A stretch of DNA of 64,000 bases from assembly GCA_009760885.1 (NCBI GenBank), contig CM019701.1:14294282-14358281 (forward strand). Direction: 5' to 3'. Numbering within the stretch: the stretch's first letter is position 1; every line of letters starts with the position of its first letter. Positions 20,820 through 34,400 of the stretch are shown piece by piece. The notes beneath the pieces are model-generated. The model saw nothing but the letters and a program-made list of their open reading frames with translations, was not told the origin of the DNA and searched no databases. This DNA is from Achatina immaculata (Eukaryota > Mollusca > Gastropoda > Stylommatophora > Achatinidae). Both the position numbers and the translations under genes were made by a program.

Positions 20820-22705
20820 GCTGTACACACTGAGAATGCTGCAAGAATGTCCTGACATGGTGAATGTAGGAGGAATGTCCTGACACGGTGAATGTAGGAG
20901 GAATGTTCTGACACGGTGAATGTAGGAGGAATGTTCTGACATGGTGAATGCAGGAGGAATGTTCTGACATGGTGAATGTAGGAGGAATGTTCTTACATGG
21001 TGAATGTAGAAGGAATGCTCTGACACGGTGAATGTAGGAGGAATGTTCTGACATGGTGAATGTAGGAGGAATGTTCTGACATGGTGCATGTAGGAAGAAT
21101 GTTCTGACATGGTGAATGTAGGAAGAATGTTCTGATATGGTGAATGCAGGAAGAATGTTCTGACATGGTGAATGTAGGAGGAATGTCCTGACATGGTGAA
21201 TGTAGGAATGTTCTGACATGGTGAATGTAGGAGGAATTTTCTGACATGGTGAATGTAGAAGGAATGTCCTGACATGGTGAATGCAGGAGGAATGTCCTGA
21301 CATGGTGAATGTAGGAATGTTCTGACATGGTGAATGTAGGAGGAATGTTCTGACATGGTGAATGTAGGAGGAATTTTCTGACACGGTGAATATAGGAAGA
21401 ATGTTCTGACATGGTGAATGTAGGAAGAATGTCATGACGTGGTGAATGTAGGAGTGTTCTGACATGGTGAATGTAGGAGGAATGTCCTGACACGGTGAAT
21501 GTAGGAAGAATGTCATGACATAGTGAATGTAGGAGGAATGTCCTGACACGGTGAATGTAGGAAGAATGTCATAACATAGTGAATGTAGGAAGAATGTCAT
21601 AACATAGTGAATGTAGGAGGAATGTCCTGACATGGTGAATGTAGGAGGAATGTCCTGACATAGTGAATGTAGGAGGAATGTCCTGACATAGTGAATGTAG
21701 GAGGAATGTCCTGAAATGGTGAATGTAGGAGGAATGTCATGACACGGTGAATGTAGGAGGAATGTTCTGACATGGTGAATGTAGGAGGAATGTTCTGACA
21801 TGGTGCATGTAGGAAGAATGTTCTGACATGGTGAATGTAGGAAGAATGTTCTGATATGGTGAATGCAGGAAGAATGTTCTGACATGGTGAATGTAGGAGG
21901 AATGTCCTGACATGGTGAATGTAGGAATGTTCTGACATGGTGAATGTAGGAGGAATTTTCTGACATGGTGAATGTAGAAGGAATGTCCTGACATGGTGAA
22001 TGCAGGAGGAATGTCCTGACATGGTGAATGTAGGAATGTTCTGACATGGTGAATGTAGGAAGAATGTTCTGACATGGTGAATGTAGGAGGAATTTTCTGA
22101 CACGGTGAATATAGGAAGAATGTTCTGACATGGTGAATGTAGGAAGAATGTCATGACGTGGTGAATGTAGGAGTGTTCTGACATGGTGAATGTAGGAGGA
22201 ATGTCCTGACACGGTGAATGTAGGAAGAATGTCATGACATAGTGAATGTAGGAGGAATGTCCTGACACGGTGAATGTAGGAAGAATGTCATAACATAGTG
22301 AATGTAGGAAGAATGTCATAACATAGTGAATGTAGGAGGAATGTCCTGACATGGTGAATGTAGGAGGAATGTCCTGACATAGTGAATGTAGGAGGAATGT
22401 CCTGACATAGTGAATGTAGGAGGAATGTCCTGAAATGGTGAATGTAGGAGGAATGTCATGATATGATGAATGTAGGAGAAATGCTCTGATATGTTTAATG
22501 TAGGAGGAATGTCCTGACATGGTGAATGTAGGAATATCCTGATATGGCGAATGTAGCAGGAATGCCCTGATATGATGAATGTTTGAGGAATGCCCTGATA
22601 TGATGAATGTTTGAGGAATGCCCTGATATGATGAATGTAAGAGGAATGTTCTGATATGGTTAATGTAGGAATATCCTGATAGGGTGAATGTAGGAGGAAT
22701 GTCCT
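20820..22705. repeat. 28-bp minisatellite, ~67 units, with 719-bp higher-order duplication
   Basis: The unit is tgacatggtgaatgtaggag + gaatgttc, with 25-bp shortened units. Rare variants recur 719 bp apart (gtgcatgtagg at 21084 and 21803; acacggtgaatatagg at 21381 and 22100). The block about 21.02-21.74 kb is therefore repeated at about 21.74-22.45 kb. The right edge decays into gatatgatgaatgtttgagg units. The minus strand has a 472-codon open frame that I attribute to the unit lacking stops. Confidence 0.95.
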
Positions 22706-22748
22706 ACTTTTTGGGAAGAAATAAAACTCCCAAAACCTAAAATAAATA

Positions 22749-22980
22749 TCATATACAGATCAACATAAAAGCCATGCTGACATCCGAAGATATTCTCTTC
22801 ATATAATGTGTCCTTTCCACGTTGTCCCTCTCACAGCCTCCATGAATGAAGTGTGGTCTTGCACAAGTTGACTGGTGTCTTTTCAGTGACATATTCAGAC
22901 TTTTCATGATGTCTTGAGTCCACCTTGTGATTTTCTTTGCTTTTTTTTTTACCTTCTTTTCCTTATGGCAAACATACAAT
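22749..22980 (-). pseudogene. Possible LINE 3' remnant
   Basis: The minus-strand reading KKITRWTQDIMKSLNMSLKR resembles the 'RW.DDI...GLSL' stretch at the C-terminus of RTE-like ORFs. Weak; there is no second supporting motif. Confidence 0.25.
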
Positions 22981-23439
22981 TCCTAAACGAAAAAAAATTT
23001 TATCATAGAAGGAGGCACTGTCTTTTATAATCAGGAGCGGGTTAATGTCACCCGCCGTGTCCCATTAGTCAAGGAATTTGTGAACTGTTATAACAAAACT
23101 TGGAACAGAAAGACTACAGTAAAAACTATGCAAATCAAATACAAATTCACATTATGTTAATTTACATAAGGCAACATCTTTATTGGCTCTTCGGAAAATA
23201 AAATAAAATTTGTAAGCGGAATGTAAATTTAGTAACATCAGTATGTTATTGTTTTATGACAACAATGATACAATATTAAATTGTAAATCACATTTGGAAA
23301 ACGAAATATTTCACATGTATTTTATGAGATGTAATAAAATGGATTCGAACTACTGGATCTCCTTACAGCTGTAAATTAGAGGCTCTTAGCTGTTGGTGCT
23401 GTCGAGAAGATCATCAAAAGAAAAGCATAATATCAGAAA

Positions 23440-23740
23440 GAAACTCTTCAGTGCTAATGTTTCCATGCCAGTAAGGCATATTGGGGATACGGTGTTGGGC
23501 TGCATTTCCAAGACCTTCGGCACATGAAAGTGTGATGTGGTCAGTATCACGCTTGGCTGCATTTATCTTCCCAGATTTCACAGGTACCCATTTCTTGAAG
23601 CTGGGTGGACCCATGGGTCAATTTTGTGTGGTGGGGCCAGAAAAAAAGTTCCACTGCTGGAACCTGAACACGGTACCACAGGATTAGTAGCCAAGTGCCT
23701 AACCATCCAGCCAACTAAAGAAGGCCGCCTCATCTGTATT
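23440..23740 (-). repeat. tRNA-derived SINE, minus strand
   Basis: The plus strand shows the reversed body (catgccagtaaggcatattg, gatgtggtcagtatcacgc, ttcccagatttcacaggtac) and then the reversed tRNA-like head near ggaacctgaacacggtacca...ctaaccatccagccaact. Same family as 4370-4625. Confidence 0.75.
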
Positions 23741-26700
23741 GGGTTCCTTCATTCTCGGAGTCAGTGGATGTTTGCCTTATCATGGTCCACCATCATAACA
23801 AGAAATATGCCATTGGCTGACCTGTGGGGTTAGTGTGAAGTTAGGATAAAGTTATAATTAATCAACAAATTCTATCACCATTTGTCAGATATTTCTCTCT
23901 AGTTATCTTTCTTAATCTCTACCAGGTATAGTTATAAATTTTAAATTTGCCACCCAAGATCCACATGTTTTTAAAAATATTTTTACAATTTTGTTACAAT
24001 AGAAAAAAAAAAATCATCTTTTATCTTCTGGTTACCTTGAATATTTGGCATTATTTTAAATAATACATATGTGGGACATATATCCAGTGAGACCATAAAT
24101 TTTTTAAAGGCTAAATATAAAATTATTTCTTGTTAAATAAATAAAATGTTATATATAAAAAAGTAAGATAATGGATATCATGAGATAAATAAACATTTTT
24201 TTCACTTGATGAGCAAGTTCTATATGTGGACATTTTTAAAAATACATAATTTAATGTTAACATATTATATACAGCCATGTATATAATATACATACATTTC
24301 TTTGCCACATAAGTATGTGAAAAAGCTGAAAAACAAATCACTTTCTGACATCTACAAGGCAAAAGGTCAAAGAGCAAGAGTTCATAGGCAGCTGGGTCCA
24401 TAACAGCATAGAATTTGCTTGGACACATCTCATCATATTTTTTAGTCAAATTCTACTGTTTGTTTTGTTTGTTTATATATTTGTGTGTATATTCTTCTTC
24501 TTCTTCTTCGTTCACATTGTCTGTCTATATCTGCAGTCCTGTCTCTTGGACAAATTTCACTGTTTTTTGTAATTCATGTATGGAACCATAGAGCTTATCT
24601 TCTTTAGTGGTTTCACTGGGCCAGTAATTATTTCCGTGTATATTCTGATTTGCATTACATTATCTATATTGTCCTTTTTTAAACACCATTAACATTTGTT
24701 TTTTTCCTCTACATTTGGTTTTCCATTCATTATTCACTCTTAATTTTACTTTGATTATTTTTTCCATATTGTCTGCAGAACCATATAAATCTATGTGGAA
24801 TAATGTAATCAGTGATCATGTTAGGATTTTTTTAAAAAACTGATACAGCTGTATCTGTCTTTCACCTTACATGAAGTACTTTCCAAAATACTGGTTTTCT
24901 CAGTACAGCATTCAGTACTTTATACTTTTTTCAAATGTAAAATTAGACACACTTTACAAACATCAGCAGAAAGTAAATGCTGGTGTGAACTCTCTCTTTT
25001 TTTTTCTTTTTCTTATTTGCATGGAAATTTAATCTTTACAAAATGCTCAACCAAAGTTAAAACTGACTGATTCTCCTCTGTGCAAACAGTCTGCTGACAT
25101 GATTATCCTGAATTCACTGGTTGTGTTTTACTAGGACTGTGATTATATAAACAGGTTACAGTAACTGTTTGCCTCCAAAAGTTTTGGTTTATCTAGTTTT
25201 TAAATTGGTAATTTACTGGTAATTGCCAATTAACACAATCACTGCATGTAATTTTAATATAAAACAAGACAATTTTTGGAGCTCACCACATAAGTTTATC
25301 ATAAAATTATATGTAAAACCACATTCAGTTCATACATCAGTTGTTCTACATGACCTGAGCCATCTCCCTAGTGAAGACTTGCTGCAGTGAATCTAGCTAG
25401 CCCCATTTCCCACTTTCAAGGTTAAGTGAGCCAGACTGGTTATAATTCGGCTCAAGTTCATCCATCTGTTATTCTCTTGTCATTTTCACTTCAACTTTCT
25501 CCATGTAATGTCCTTTCATATGGTTAAAAAAAATTTGTTTAAATGTTTTTCTTTTCTTTCCTTTTTTTTTTCCTTTTTTAATTTTTTTTTTTTCAGTTTC
25601 AGTTCTCATGAGACATATCAATCTTTTATGTCCTTGAAACCTACCACATTCCCAAGTATATCCACATTTCAAGGCCAGTTTTCATTCCCATTTTATTGTC
25701 GAATGTCTAAATGGAAAATCCTAGGGCCCCCAAATATGTAATAAAGAATAAGTAATATTAGATTTGGAAAAAAAAATTTATAAAATTAAATTTTAAAATC
25801 TATAAAGTTATTCACATTTACACAGTATTTCTGCGAGTAGAGCTTTCAATAAATCCACTTTGGCCTATGAGAGATCCATATTAAATGTAACGTGAGAGTA
25901 CAACTTGGCATGTCTGACAGTGGCAGAGAAGCTGTATAGTTTTTAATCCACATTGCCAAAAAAATGAAAGGAACTACTAAAAATTATCACGCTTTGTACA
26001 GAGATGAATGTCTCTTTACAGCATTCAGTGAGAAAATTTTAGAACTAAATAAATGAGATCACATAAATATATTTTTAAAATGTGGACATTCACACTCATG
26101 ATATGGAAGTCACTTGTGTGCAAGTAAAAAACAAATGGTGTTGATATATGGTCTTTTGGGATGAAAAAAATATAATTGGTGGCACTGGCTATAATCTGTT
26201 GCAGAATATGTACTTTTCATTGCTTTTAATACATTTACAATCTCAGTTTCAGACATAAATGTCACACTCTATAATGTCATGGCCTTTCAGATCTATAAAG
26301 CCAGGGGAGCTGGATCTGGAGATAAAGCTTTGGGGCTGCTGTGAAAACCCAGAGAAACCTGGAAACTTCACTTTGATAATGAGGCTCCACATTTAACTCG
26401 ATCTAAAGACTCATCAGTTCAAAAAAGATGGGATAAAAAAAAAACAAAAAAACAGTAACATCTTTTATTTTTAAAAAAAGTCATATTAGCCTTGGCAATA
26501 CTATCTAAAACAAATGCCAAAGGATTAATGAAAAATGCAAAAAAAGCAAGAGAAAAAAGAATATTCAAACAATGAATTGATAGTCCTTGAGCTACAGAGT
26601 GCCAGCGGACTATTCTGTTTCTTTGTCAACTATACTAGTCAACCTTACTAACAGAATCCAGAAAATTCACAGAGACTGCTTCATCACTTGAGCTAACCAT

Positions 26701-27090
26701 GACTTCTGCCTACAAATGCAAATCTACATAAATGATCACAAACTCCACAGTGTACACTCAGCAATGTGTGAGGGAGCTGTGCAGCTGCTTCGCTCTCTGT
26801 AAGTGAGAGTTTCCAGCATACATTAAACCTTGACCATGGAAATGGAGCTGTTATGTGATATTTAATCCTGATGATCTGGTGTCACCTGGTGTGTATGATT
26901 AACCCTATAGGGAGAGCCTGCTCTGGAGCGGCCCTTTAAACCATTACTCTTATTTGTAGATCTGTGAAGCATGATTTGAAAAAGGAACAAAATTGTGGCA
27001 ATGGTTTCCCTTTGCCTTTCTATTCATCTAGTATACAGTTTCTCTCTGCTAGACTTTCTCCCCACTAGCCAGACAGATAAAAAAAAAACA
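23741..27090. other. AT-rich intergenic stretch
   Basis: About 3.3 kb of AT-rich DNA with short homopolymers and a small (TTC)n at 24491-24510. No exon with good splice sites, RNA gene or clear dispersed repeat was found. Confidence 0.5.
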
Positions 27091-27094
27091 AATG

Positions 27095-27385
27095 AAGATG
27101 TCCTCAAGAAAGTGTTAGAACAACGAAAACTAGTTAAAATTATAAGTAAAAGACAAGTCAAAATTTCTTGGACTATGTCAGCAGAAGACAGAAGTTAGGG
27201 AACTTTTGATAATGACTGGAAAACTCATGGGAAAAAAAAGGAAAGGAATACCAAGAGAAAATTATCTCAGCATAAAGTGACATGGGAAAAGAAAAGCATC
27301 GCATTTAGTCAAAAGCACCAAGGATCACACAAGTTGGAGAAGCATGATCACAAACACTATCCGGCAAGGCACATAAGTTTTGCAG
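27095..27385 (+). pseudogene. LINE 3' fragment, family B-like
   Basis: Plus strand: DVLKKVLEQRKLVKIISKRQ and KISWTMSAEDRS, then after a frame change ITRWE-like remnants and ctatccggcaaggcacata. The pattern 'EEVL..v.EQR.l...I.KRQ..f.GH' is the usual LINE C-terminal linker. Confidence 0.55.
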
Positions 27386-28184
27386 AAATGTTTAGTTCAC
27401 AACCAGAGATTTAAAAGTAACTAGGACAAAAATAAATATAGTTTCAAGGATCCCAGCACACAAAGATAAGAGATAACTGTACAAATTATATTTAATATCA
27501 GACAACACAAAAACTCCAAGTGTGTCCTCTTACAAGCATGCAATTTTGCAACAGACTGAAAGTTGAAAGATGAGAAGCAGAATGTTAGACCGACATGAGT
27601 GGCCAGTTCTTCATACCTTGAAAATGATGTTCATTTATTCTCACATTCAGTCATACAAACTCTTGTCCTATTTGTCAACTACTGTATTTTTGTTAACCCC
27701 ACCCTGAAATTTAACTTTCTTTTCAGTAATGAAGGTAGACAACAAAATAGCTACCGGCCTCACAAATATTTGTTAACTTCAGTAAGTCTCACTGTGTAAT
27801 TTTTGTTAACTTTAATAAGTCTCACTGTCTAATTAGTACTTACCAAAAAAAGTGGATATGGAACAAGTATGATTTTAAAAGCATTTGTTTAACATAAGAA
27901 ATAGACACTTGCACAGTTAATGTTTTGCTACTGGCTTAATGAGCTGAAAAAAAGAAAGAAAGGAATGCACATTGCCATGAAAGTGCTGTCAACATTCATA
28001 TTACATGGGTACTTAGTTCCCTCACCCCTCATGCGAATAAAGAACTTTCCTTTATATATGGCTTAGAATTTTGTATATAACCTGTGCCCATTCTTACCTA
28101 TGCTTTGAATCAAGTTTTGATCACTTATACGGCACTAAAACATTGTCAATGCTATGTAAACTATAACATTTGATGGAAAGATAA
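27386..28184. other. AT-rich DNA, nothing recognised
   Basis: Contains a small local duplication (tttgttaacttcagtaagtctcactgtgtaat / tttgttaactttaataagtctcactgtctaat) near 27770-27835. Confidence 0.45.
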
Positions 28185-28405
28185 GGGCTTGAAAACATCA
28201 TAACAACAGGGAAGATAAATGGGAGGAGATGCAGAGGAAGACCAACAGAAAAAAAAATTGTAATCTAACATGATGGCACAACAAAAAAAATGAGCTGATG
28301 AAAAATATCAAGGAAGCACAGAAACCTGTGGCAAAGCAGGACTGCCAGTGCCTACTGCCATGGCACATGATGATGATGATGATTATGATGATGATGATGA
28401 TGATA
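28185..28405 (+). pseudogene. LINE B 3' end with (GAT)n tail
   Basis: Reads NIITTGKINGRRCRGRPTE-like codons, degenerate downstream sequence ending ctgccatggcac, and then (atg)n at about 28366-28406. The (GAT)n tract is probably the element's 3' tail. A related piece lies near 34978-35020 and 35230-35290. Confidence 0.7.
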
Positions 28406-28539
28406 TGTAAATAGCTGTACAAATTATTGTTTAGGAAATAATAACAAGAAAAAAATCTGTACATGTTCATAACAGAAACAACCATTGTAAGCCTAATAAA
28501 GTACTGTACATTACACATCAAACTTCTGTACCATGTCCT

Positions 28540-28730
28540 CTTACATCTTACATCTTTCCCATGCCATTAAATGTCACACAGGGCTCACATGGTAGTTCGC
28601 CAAGTTTTTCTGTTTTAGGTGAGCTTTTCAACCTCATCAAGGGATTTTATGCCTACTGAATTGGCCTCTCTTAACAATGTCCTCTTTAGAGTTTTATGTG
28701 GTCGACTTCTTTTATGTCCTCTATCCACAT
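28540..28730 (-). pseudogene. LINE C 3' fragment
   Basis: Plus strand tacatctttcccatgccattaaatgtcacacagggctcacatgg ... ttatgtggtcgacttct is the reversed 3' end of family C. Confidence 0.75.
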
Positions 28731-28859
28731 ATTTAATGCTTTCTTAGTTTTTCTTTATCACAAATCTGAGACACTATTTTTGCCACTGCAGTTGTCCAGG
28801 CAGCGGCCGTCTGGCCTACTTTTTTTGTGATTTCCAACTGCAAAGGAATTTTTAACTTA

Positions 28860-29025
28860 CATGACAGTGCCCACGGACATTCAGGGCTCTTACCTAGAGA
28901 CCAAGGGAATCCTGTTGATGTAGGATTCAAATGAAAAAAATCCCTACCACTGTTGGTTGGATTTGAACTGTAACCTCCAAAACTCAATGTGAACATCTAA
29001 ACCTGAGACCACACAGCCCCTCAGG
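28860..29025 (-). repeat. Probable tRNA-derived SINE, minus strand
   Basis: The reverse complement begins with a tRNA-like head (ggctgtgtggtctcaggttt, then ggaggttacagttcaaatcc as box B). The body is short. Confidence 0.45.
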
Positions 29026-29644
29026 CTAAATCTGATGAAGACTCGACTCTATTTAATTCAGATCTTCAGTCTGAGAAAGAAATGATAGACAAAACTGAAA
29101 ACAAAAGAGAAGAAAGCACAAAGAGACCGAACCTTGCAACAAAAGTTTTGCTTCACAATTACTGTGCCTAATTATGTGAATCAAATATTGATAGAATCTA
29201 CTATGAGAGAAACAGGTCATGAAAATGATAACTGGCGTTTCCACAGAAGGCTAAATTCTACTTGCTTCAAAACCATCTACTGGGACAATAAGAACCAGTA
29301 TTATGTCACTGTATGAAATATTTGTTTTATTTTAATATTCTGAAAATTGCACTCAGTTATATTTTTTTATGTTTTATACATTGCAGTGCCGATTGGAAGA
29401 TTGTGAGCGCAATTCCATGGTTCAATTCCAGGATGGAACATAATAATAGTAATAGAAACAACTCACAAGACCTCTGGGAGTAATGATCTGGTCGGGGGAG
29501 GGGGGAGGCACCCTCATTAGAGTGTCAGGAGTTTAATAGGGCCAAAACACTTGTCTGAGGGGTGAGGGGGTACTTCCTCTGATGATCTGAAGGAGTTATT
29601 GTTGTTGTTGTTCCGCTCTCTACAGTAGAGTTTCCTACATACAT
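29026..29644. other. No feature recognised
   Basis: AT-rich, with small G-rich (29493-29510) and (GTT)n (29597-29612) patches. Confidence 0.4.
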
Positions 29645-29900
29645 GTTGCCATAGTGGTGTAGTGGTTAGAGCAGAAGACTTCCAATCAGAAGGCTCCTGG
29701 TCTGATTTCGCACTTGGGCAGTAGTTTTTGGACAAATTGGCACAAGGGTCAGCCCAGCCTCAAAATATGGGTATCTGGGGTTTCCCTAGGGAAACAAAGT
29801 CAGTGAGGACAGGTGCTGGCATCCCTACCTCAAATGCTTTAGTGGCCTAAAAATGTGAAGGCACTAACACTTCACACCCCTACAGTATACAAATGCTATG
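29645..29900 (+). repeat. tRNA-derived SINE, second head type
   Basis: The head ccatagtggtgtagtggttag (box A) and ctcctggtctgatttcgcac (weak box B) is followed by an unrelated body (cagcctcaaaatatgggtatctggggtttcc ... ggcactaacacttcacaccc). Confidence 0.6.
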
Positions 29901-30931
29901 GGACATAAATTTTAGATGTATGTGTGTGTGCGCATGCATATTTAAAATGTTAACTGGATCCCTAGCTTTTACCAGGCTCAAAGGAATTTATACATAAAAA
30001 GATTAAGAACTTTTCAATTAATTCAGCATTTCCCAGAGTGCTTCCACACTGCTTTCCCTTTCCTCTGAGGTGCACTGAATATACTGAGAAGGAAATGAGA
30101 GTGATAGAGGACAGTAGACAACTGAATGCAAAAAGTTTCTGGCATATACCCAGGGAAGCATGGGGCTGTGGTCTGAAAGAGTTTGGGACTCACTGGTCTA
30201 ATACAACACTCTGAAATGACATGACCTTCTGCCTTTATCTTTCATCCACCTGTTTACACTCTTAATAAGCTCCACATACTATCTGACAAAACTGTGATAT
30301 TTTTTCTCCCTTAGTCTTGTCACCAGTCACTCAGAAAATATACACACATAATCCCTGTAAAAGTTATGTTATCTACTGTCTGATTTTGTTCTGACCACTA
30401 GTCGCCTTTTAGAGTAAAAAACCGAACACAGTCTTCACAAAACAGTCTTCACTTCTGTTAGAACTAATATATTTCCATATGACCACACAATGTAATCCAA
30501 CATGTAAGCAGAAAATAGCACATATAACTCTTCTGTAAAAAATGGAAAACTATGAAAATATAAACTATTATAAATGATTACCAATGGCTTTCATTAATAA
30601 TTCCAGTTTAAAAAAAAAAACAACATCAACAACAGCAAAACAAGTTTGTTTTAAAATACAACAATTTTGGTATCACACTGATATTATACACGCTGTAAGT
30701 GTCTTTCATTTTCATGAATTATAATGCAGAACAAATTCTGTGACAATCCTACATGCAACACAGGCAAATTTCAAAATATCTTTGATCCACTTCTATATTT
30801 ACCATAATTACATAAATTCCATTGTTACCACATTTCTTAGAAGATTCATAGCAAAATAATTTTTTGAACAACCTGTGCATGCATCTTTTTTTTCTCTTTT
30901 ACCCTTATGTTTAATCCCATCAGGCATATTA
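29901..30931. other. Putative 3' flank or UTR of the CUB gene
   Basis: AT-rich sequence downstream of the minus-strand stop codon. An ATTAAA lies only about 20 nt past the stop (minus strand of 30910-30915). I see no canonical AATAAA within the next 300 nt, so the true polyadenylation site is undetermined. Confidence 0.4.
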
Positions 30932-31404
30932 TCAGTTGACAGTATTGGCCCTTCTTGGTGGATGGGTGGCCCGATGCTCAGGTGGTGAATACTTTGGAGG
31001 TCTCAAAGGTTCACCCTGTTCATCAAGATATAATGACTCATATGAAGGAGGTGGTTCATTCATATCCTGAAGTGAATCTGTATCACTGTGATGTGCACTC
31101 CCTGCAGCTGTTTCATCATTTTCAAGGGTTGATGGTGAAAGAGCACTAGCACCTGATGGCTGTGATCTATTCTGACTGGGTGTATTATTTTGTACAGTAT
31201 CTGAATTATGTCCGATCTGTCGAACATTTTGAACAAGTCTAGTTCTTGTCGTGCTTCCATTGTGGTCGATGTCTGTATTAGCTTTCCTTTTTCTCAGACA
31301 TTTGCAGCATTTTGTGACTTTAAGAGCTACAAAAACTAGGCCAGCACCAGCCAGGACAGCCCCAGCTATACCAGCAATTTTAATATATTTTTCATTGGAG
31401 ACAG
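30932..31404 (-). CDS. CUB gene exon 5: membrane segment and PPxY tail
   Basis: Acceptor TTTTATTTCAG at 31405-31406; the first two bases complete an Ala codon. The exon encodes the whole helix and tail and stops at TGA (30934-30932). The tail is rich in Ser/Thr/Asn/Asp before the PPxY pair and ends NTVN. Confidence 0.9.
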
Positions 31405-34400
31405 CTGAAATAAAAATAAATAAAATTGGTTTACTAAAAGTGAATTCTGAATTTTTATACCTATACTACAACTCATCTTTGTTTTCGTGAACTTTATGTA
31501 TCCGTTAATACATGTCATATAAATATTTCATTTTTTGACACAGTTCAGCTGCAAGAAAATGGATCCCTTAAAAATTTTTAGATGCCCAATGATATTCATC
31601 TATGCAATGAACTCAGGTCTTTCTGGTGCTTCTTTTTTCATAATATAATATTTTTTCATAATATAACATTTTCAACTTGGTTATTTTTTAATATTTTAAC
31701 ACCGTCAAAATACATCTAAAGTATTTTTTTTAAAAATATGAATGCAAAACCTAAGAATCTTTCAAACATCTATTTCTGCTTGGCTGTGCTATACATCACC
31801 CACCTGAGATGGAGGAATATGTCATAGTAAACTGTCTGTCACCTTCAACCTCTCCCCTTCTATATATAACATAAATGGTTCTATCTTTACTTGTGTACAC
31901 TTCTCGTGGGATTTTGTCACACAACTGATCCAGTTTTGTCCCATCATCTGTGACATGGAGAAAATGAAGAAATTAGAACGTTGCATGGTTTCAAAGTCGC
32001 TGAATCACAAATTCTATTTCACTAGACAGTTATTACTAAAGAAATAGACAACAACTTAAACTCTTTTTGAAAATAAATGCCTAAGGAAAATACTTGGTAT
32101 AAAGTGGAATGAATTCAAGAACAAATCAGAGATAAGGCAGATATGTGAATAACAACCTGTCTAATGGGTGATCAGAAAAAAGGCGGTCACATGATGAGAA
32201 GAAAGACAGAGAATACCAAAACAAGCTATCAAGTGGAACACAACAGTCTGAAGAAGAAGATGACCGCGTGAAACTCTAAAGAGGACATTGTTAAAAGAGG
32301 CCACAATAGTAGGCATAAAATCCCTTGATGAGGGTGAAAAGCTCGCCAAAAACAGGAAAACTTGGCAAACTACAACATGAGCTCTGTGTGATGTTTAACA
32401 GCATGAGATAGGTTTAAGATGTGAGAAGACAGTTACTGCACAGGAGCCTCAAGCCATTTTCTTGGTAAGGATCTGCTGAATTTCTGTTCTTGTAATTCTT
32501 TGCCCAACCTTTTTTCCTTTCAAAGTTTCCAGTAGCAGTCAGTTTCTTGGCCTACTCCTGACATGTCTTGAGAAATTTGATGGCCTTTTCCTTATAGTTT
32601 TACTCAGGTTTTGATGCTGTGTAGCTTCACTGAGAACTTGTTCATGTGTGTTTCTGGTCAACCAAGTATATAGAACTTTTATTTTTAAAAATGAAATTTC
32701 TGTTCCTTCCAACTTCTGATTCATCTTTGTTTTATTATCCAAGTACACGTCGAAGATTTCCGGTGAGAAAGTCCAACTCTAGATTAAACTGGTGCAATGA
32801 AAACCACGGTGTCACGCATTCCTGCTTCTAAGACCCACCAAGAATACAGGTTCAAGCCCTGCGATACAATGAACCTCTTGTGGTCCTCTCGTGGATCTCA
32901 TATGGTCCTTTTGAGGACCACAAGGGGACCACGGGACCTATCGAGGACCACAGGAGTAAATTCAGGAGGATCACGGGGCGGTCTTGGTGGTAGAAGCGAA
33001 CGAAGAAGAAGAAGATTATCCAAGTCTTACAAACATACTGTAAAGAAAACATTGACAAAGATCCAGACAGAAACAATTTGTAGAAACAATGTTTTTATGA
33101 CAGTAATTATGTACTAACTCACTAAACTAAACTAAACTAATTTCACTCACTCATTATAACCCATTTCCTATTTGACTCTCCAGTATTTCACAATATCCAT
33201 TAAATCCACTGCAAGAATGAAACTACATAGTTACAAGAATGCTGTACATCAGTGATACATCCACAGTTGGTGGAGGTGGGGGGTTGTGTGTGTGTGTCCC
33301 TATTCAACCAGCACATTGCTTTGGGGCCTGGAGGGCATCCCCTGTTGGGAGGTTGGGGGGGGGGCCTAAATGACTTCAATAGAAGCCTACAGTGGATGAA
33401 AACTGAATGGATAATCAGTTGGAGGAGGGGGGATAATTCTTTACCACTTTACAAATTTCCTCTCAGAAGCCCTTAAGTGATATACAAATATCATCATATC
33501 TGGCAAAGCAGTTTCCTTTGACTGAATTAACACTTACCATCATATATGTCAACACAGTCTCCCTCATCAGACTTTGTGGAATTTTTCAGTGCAAATTTGC
33601 TAAATGACAACTTGACATAATCTTCTTCATCTGATGCAATGATGACCCATCTACAACGCTCACCTCTGAAATGGTAGTGAAGGAGATTGTGTCACAAACT
33701 AGAACCATTAAAAACAGAATATAACCGATTTCAATACAAACTGGGACTATTAAAAGTAGAAGGTAACTGATACTAGTACAAACTGGAAATATACATTAAA
33801 ATTAAAATTCTCATAAAAGTACAATTTCATGAAAATGTATTTATATCCAATTTCCTAGTGACAGAACTATTGTTATTACAATAACGGCTTTCATAGTGAA
33901 CTGACATATATAATTAATAGATACAGGTGGTCATGGAAGGCAAGAAGGTGAAGTCTTTAGATAATCAGTTTGATGAAGAACTTGATAACCTGTGAAGAAC
34001 TGATCTTGATGTGCAATATGGTACTTAAGGAGTACATTTATATTTCTTTCATTTTATAATATCATGCATTTTTTTTGTTCGTTTGTTCTCTCATTTCATG
34101 AACAGCATAAAATTGCTACGACGTTTAAAGAGCAACATAAAAGTGTTACAACATTTAACAAACAAAATGAAGAAAAACAATAAACATGAGATCATTCATT
34201 CATTCATTTGCATGTCCCTTGCGGAACTTTGCCTCCCAAACAGCACTCCTGTAGGCCTCTCGGTTGTGAGCAAGATGGCCTGCTGCTGTTGCATCCATTT
34301 CCAGATCGTCAACGATGTCTTGCAGCCATCTTCGTCTTGGTCTTTCTCTTTTTCTTTTTCCCATTATGTATCCTTCCAATACGGTCTTCTCTAAATTATC

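Noticed and set aside
20794..22212. 472-codon minus-strand open frame, a possible His-rich repeat protein
   Set aside because: It is the 28-bp satellite read through. The unit has no stops in any minus frame, the period is not a multiple of three, and there is no start context, signal or splice support.
20237..22705. CRISPR array, because the repeats are 28-30 bp
   Set aside because: Units follow head to tail with no unique spacers, there are no cas genes, and the DNA is plainly eukaryotic.
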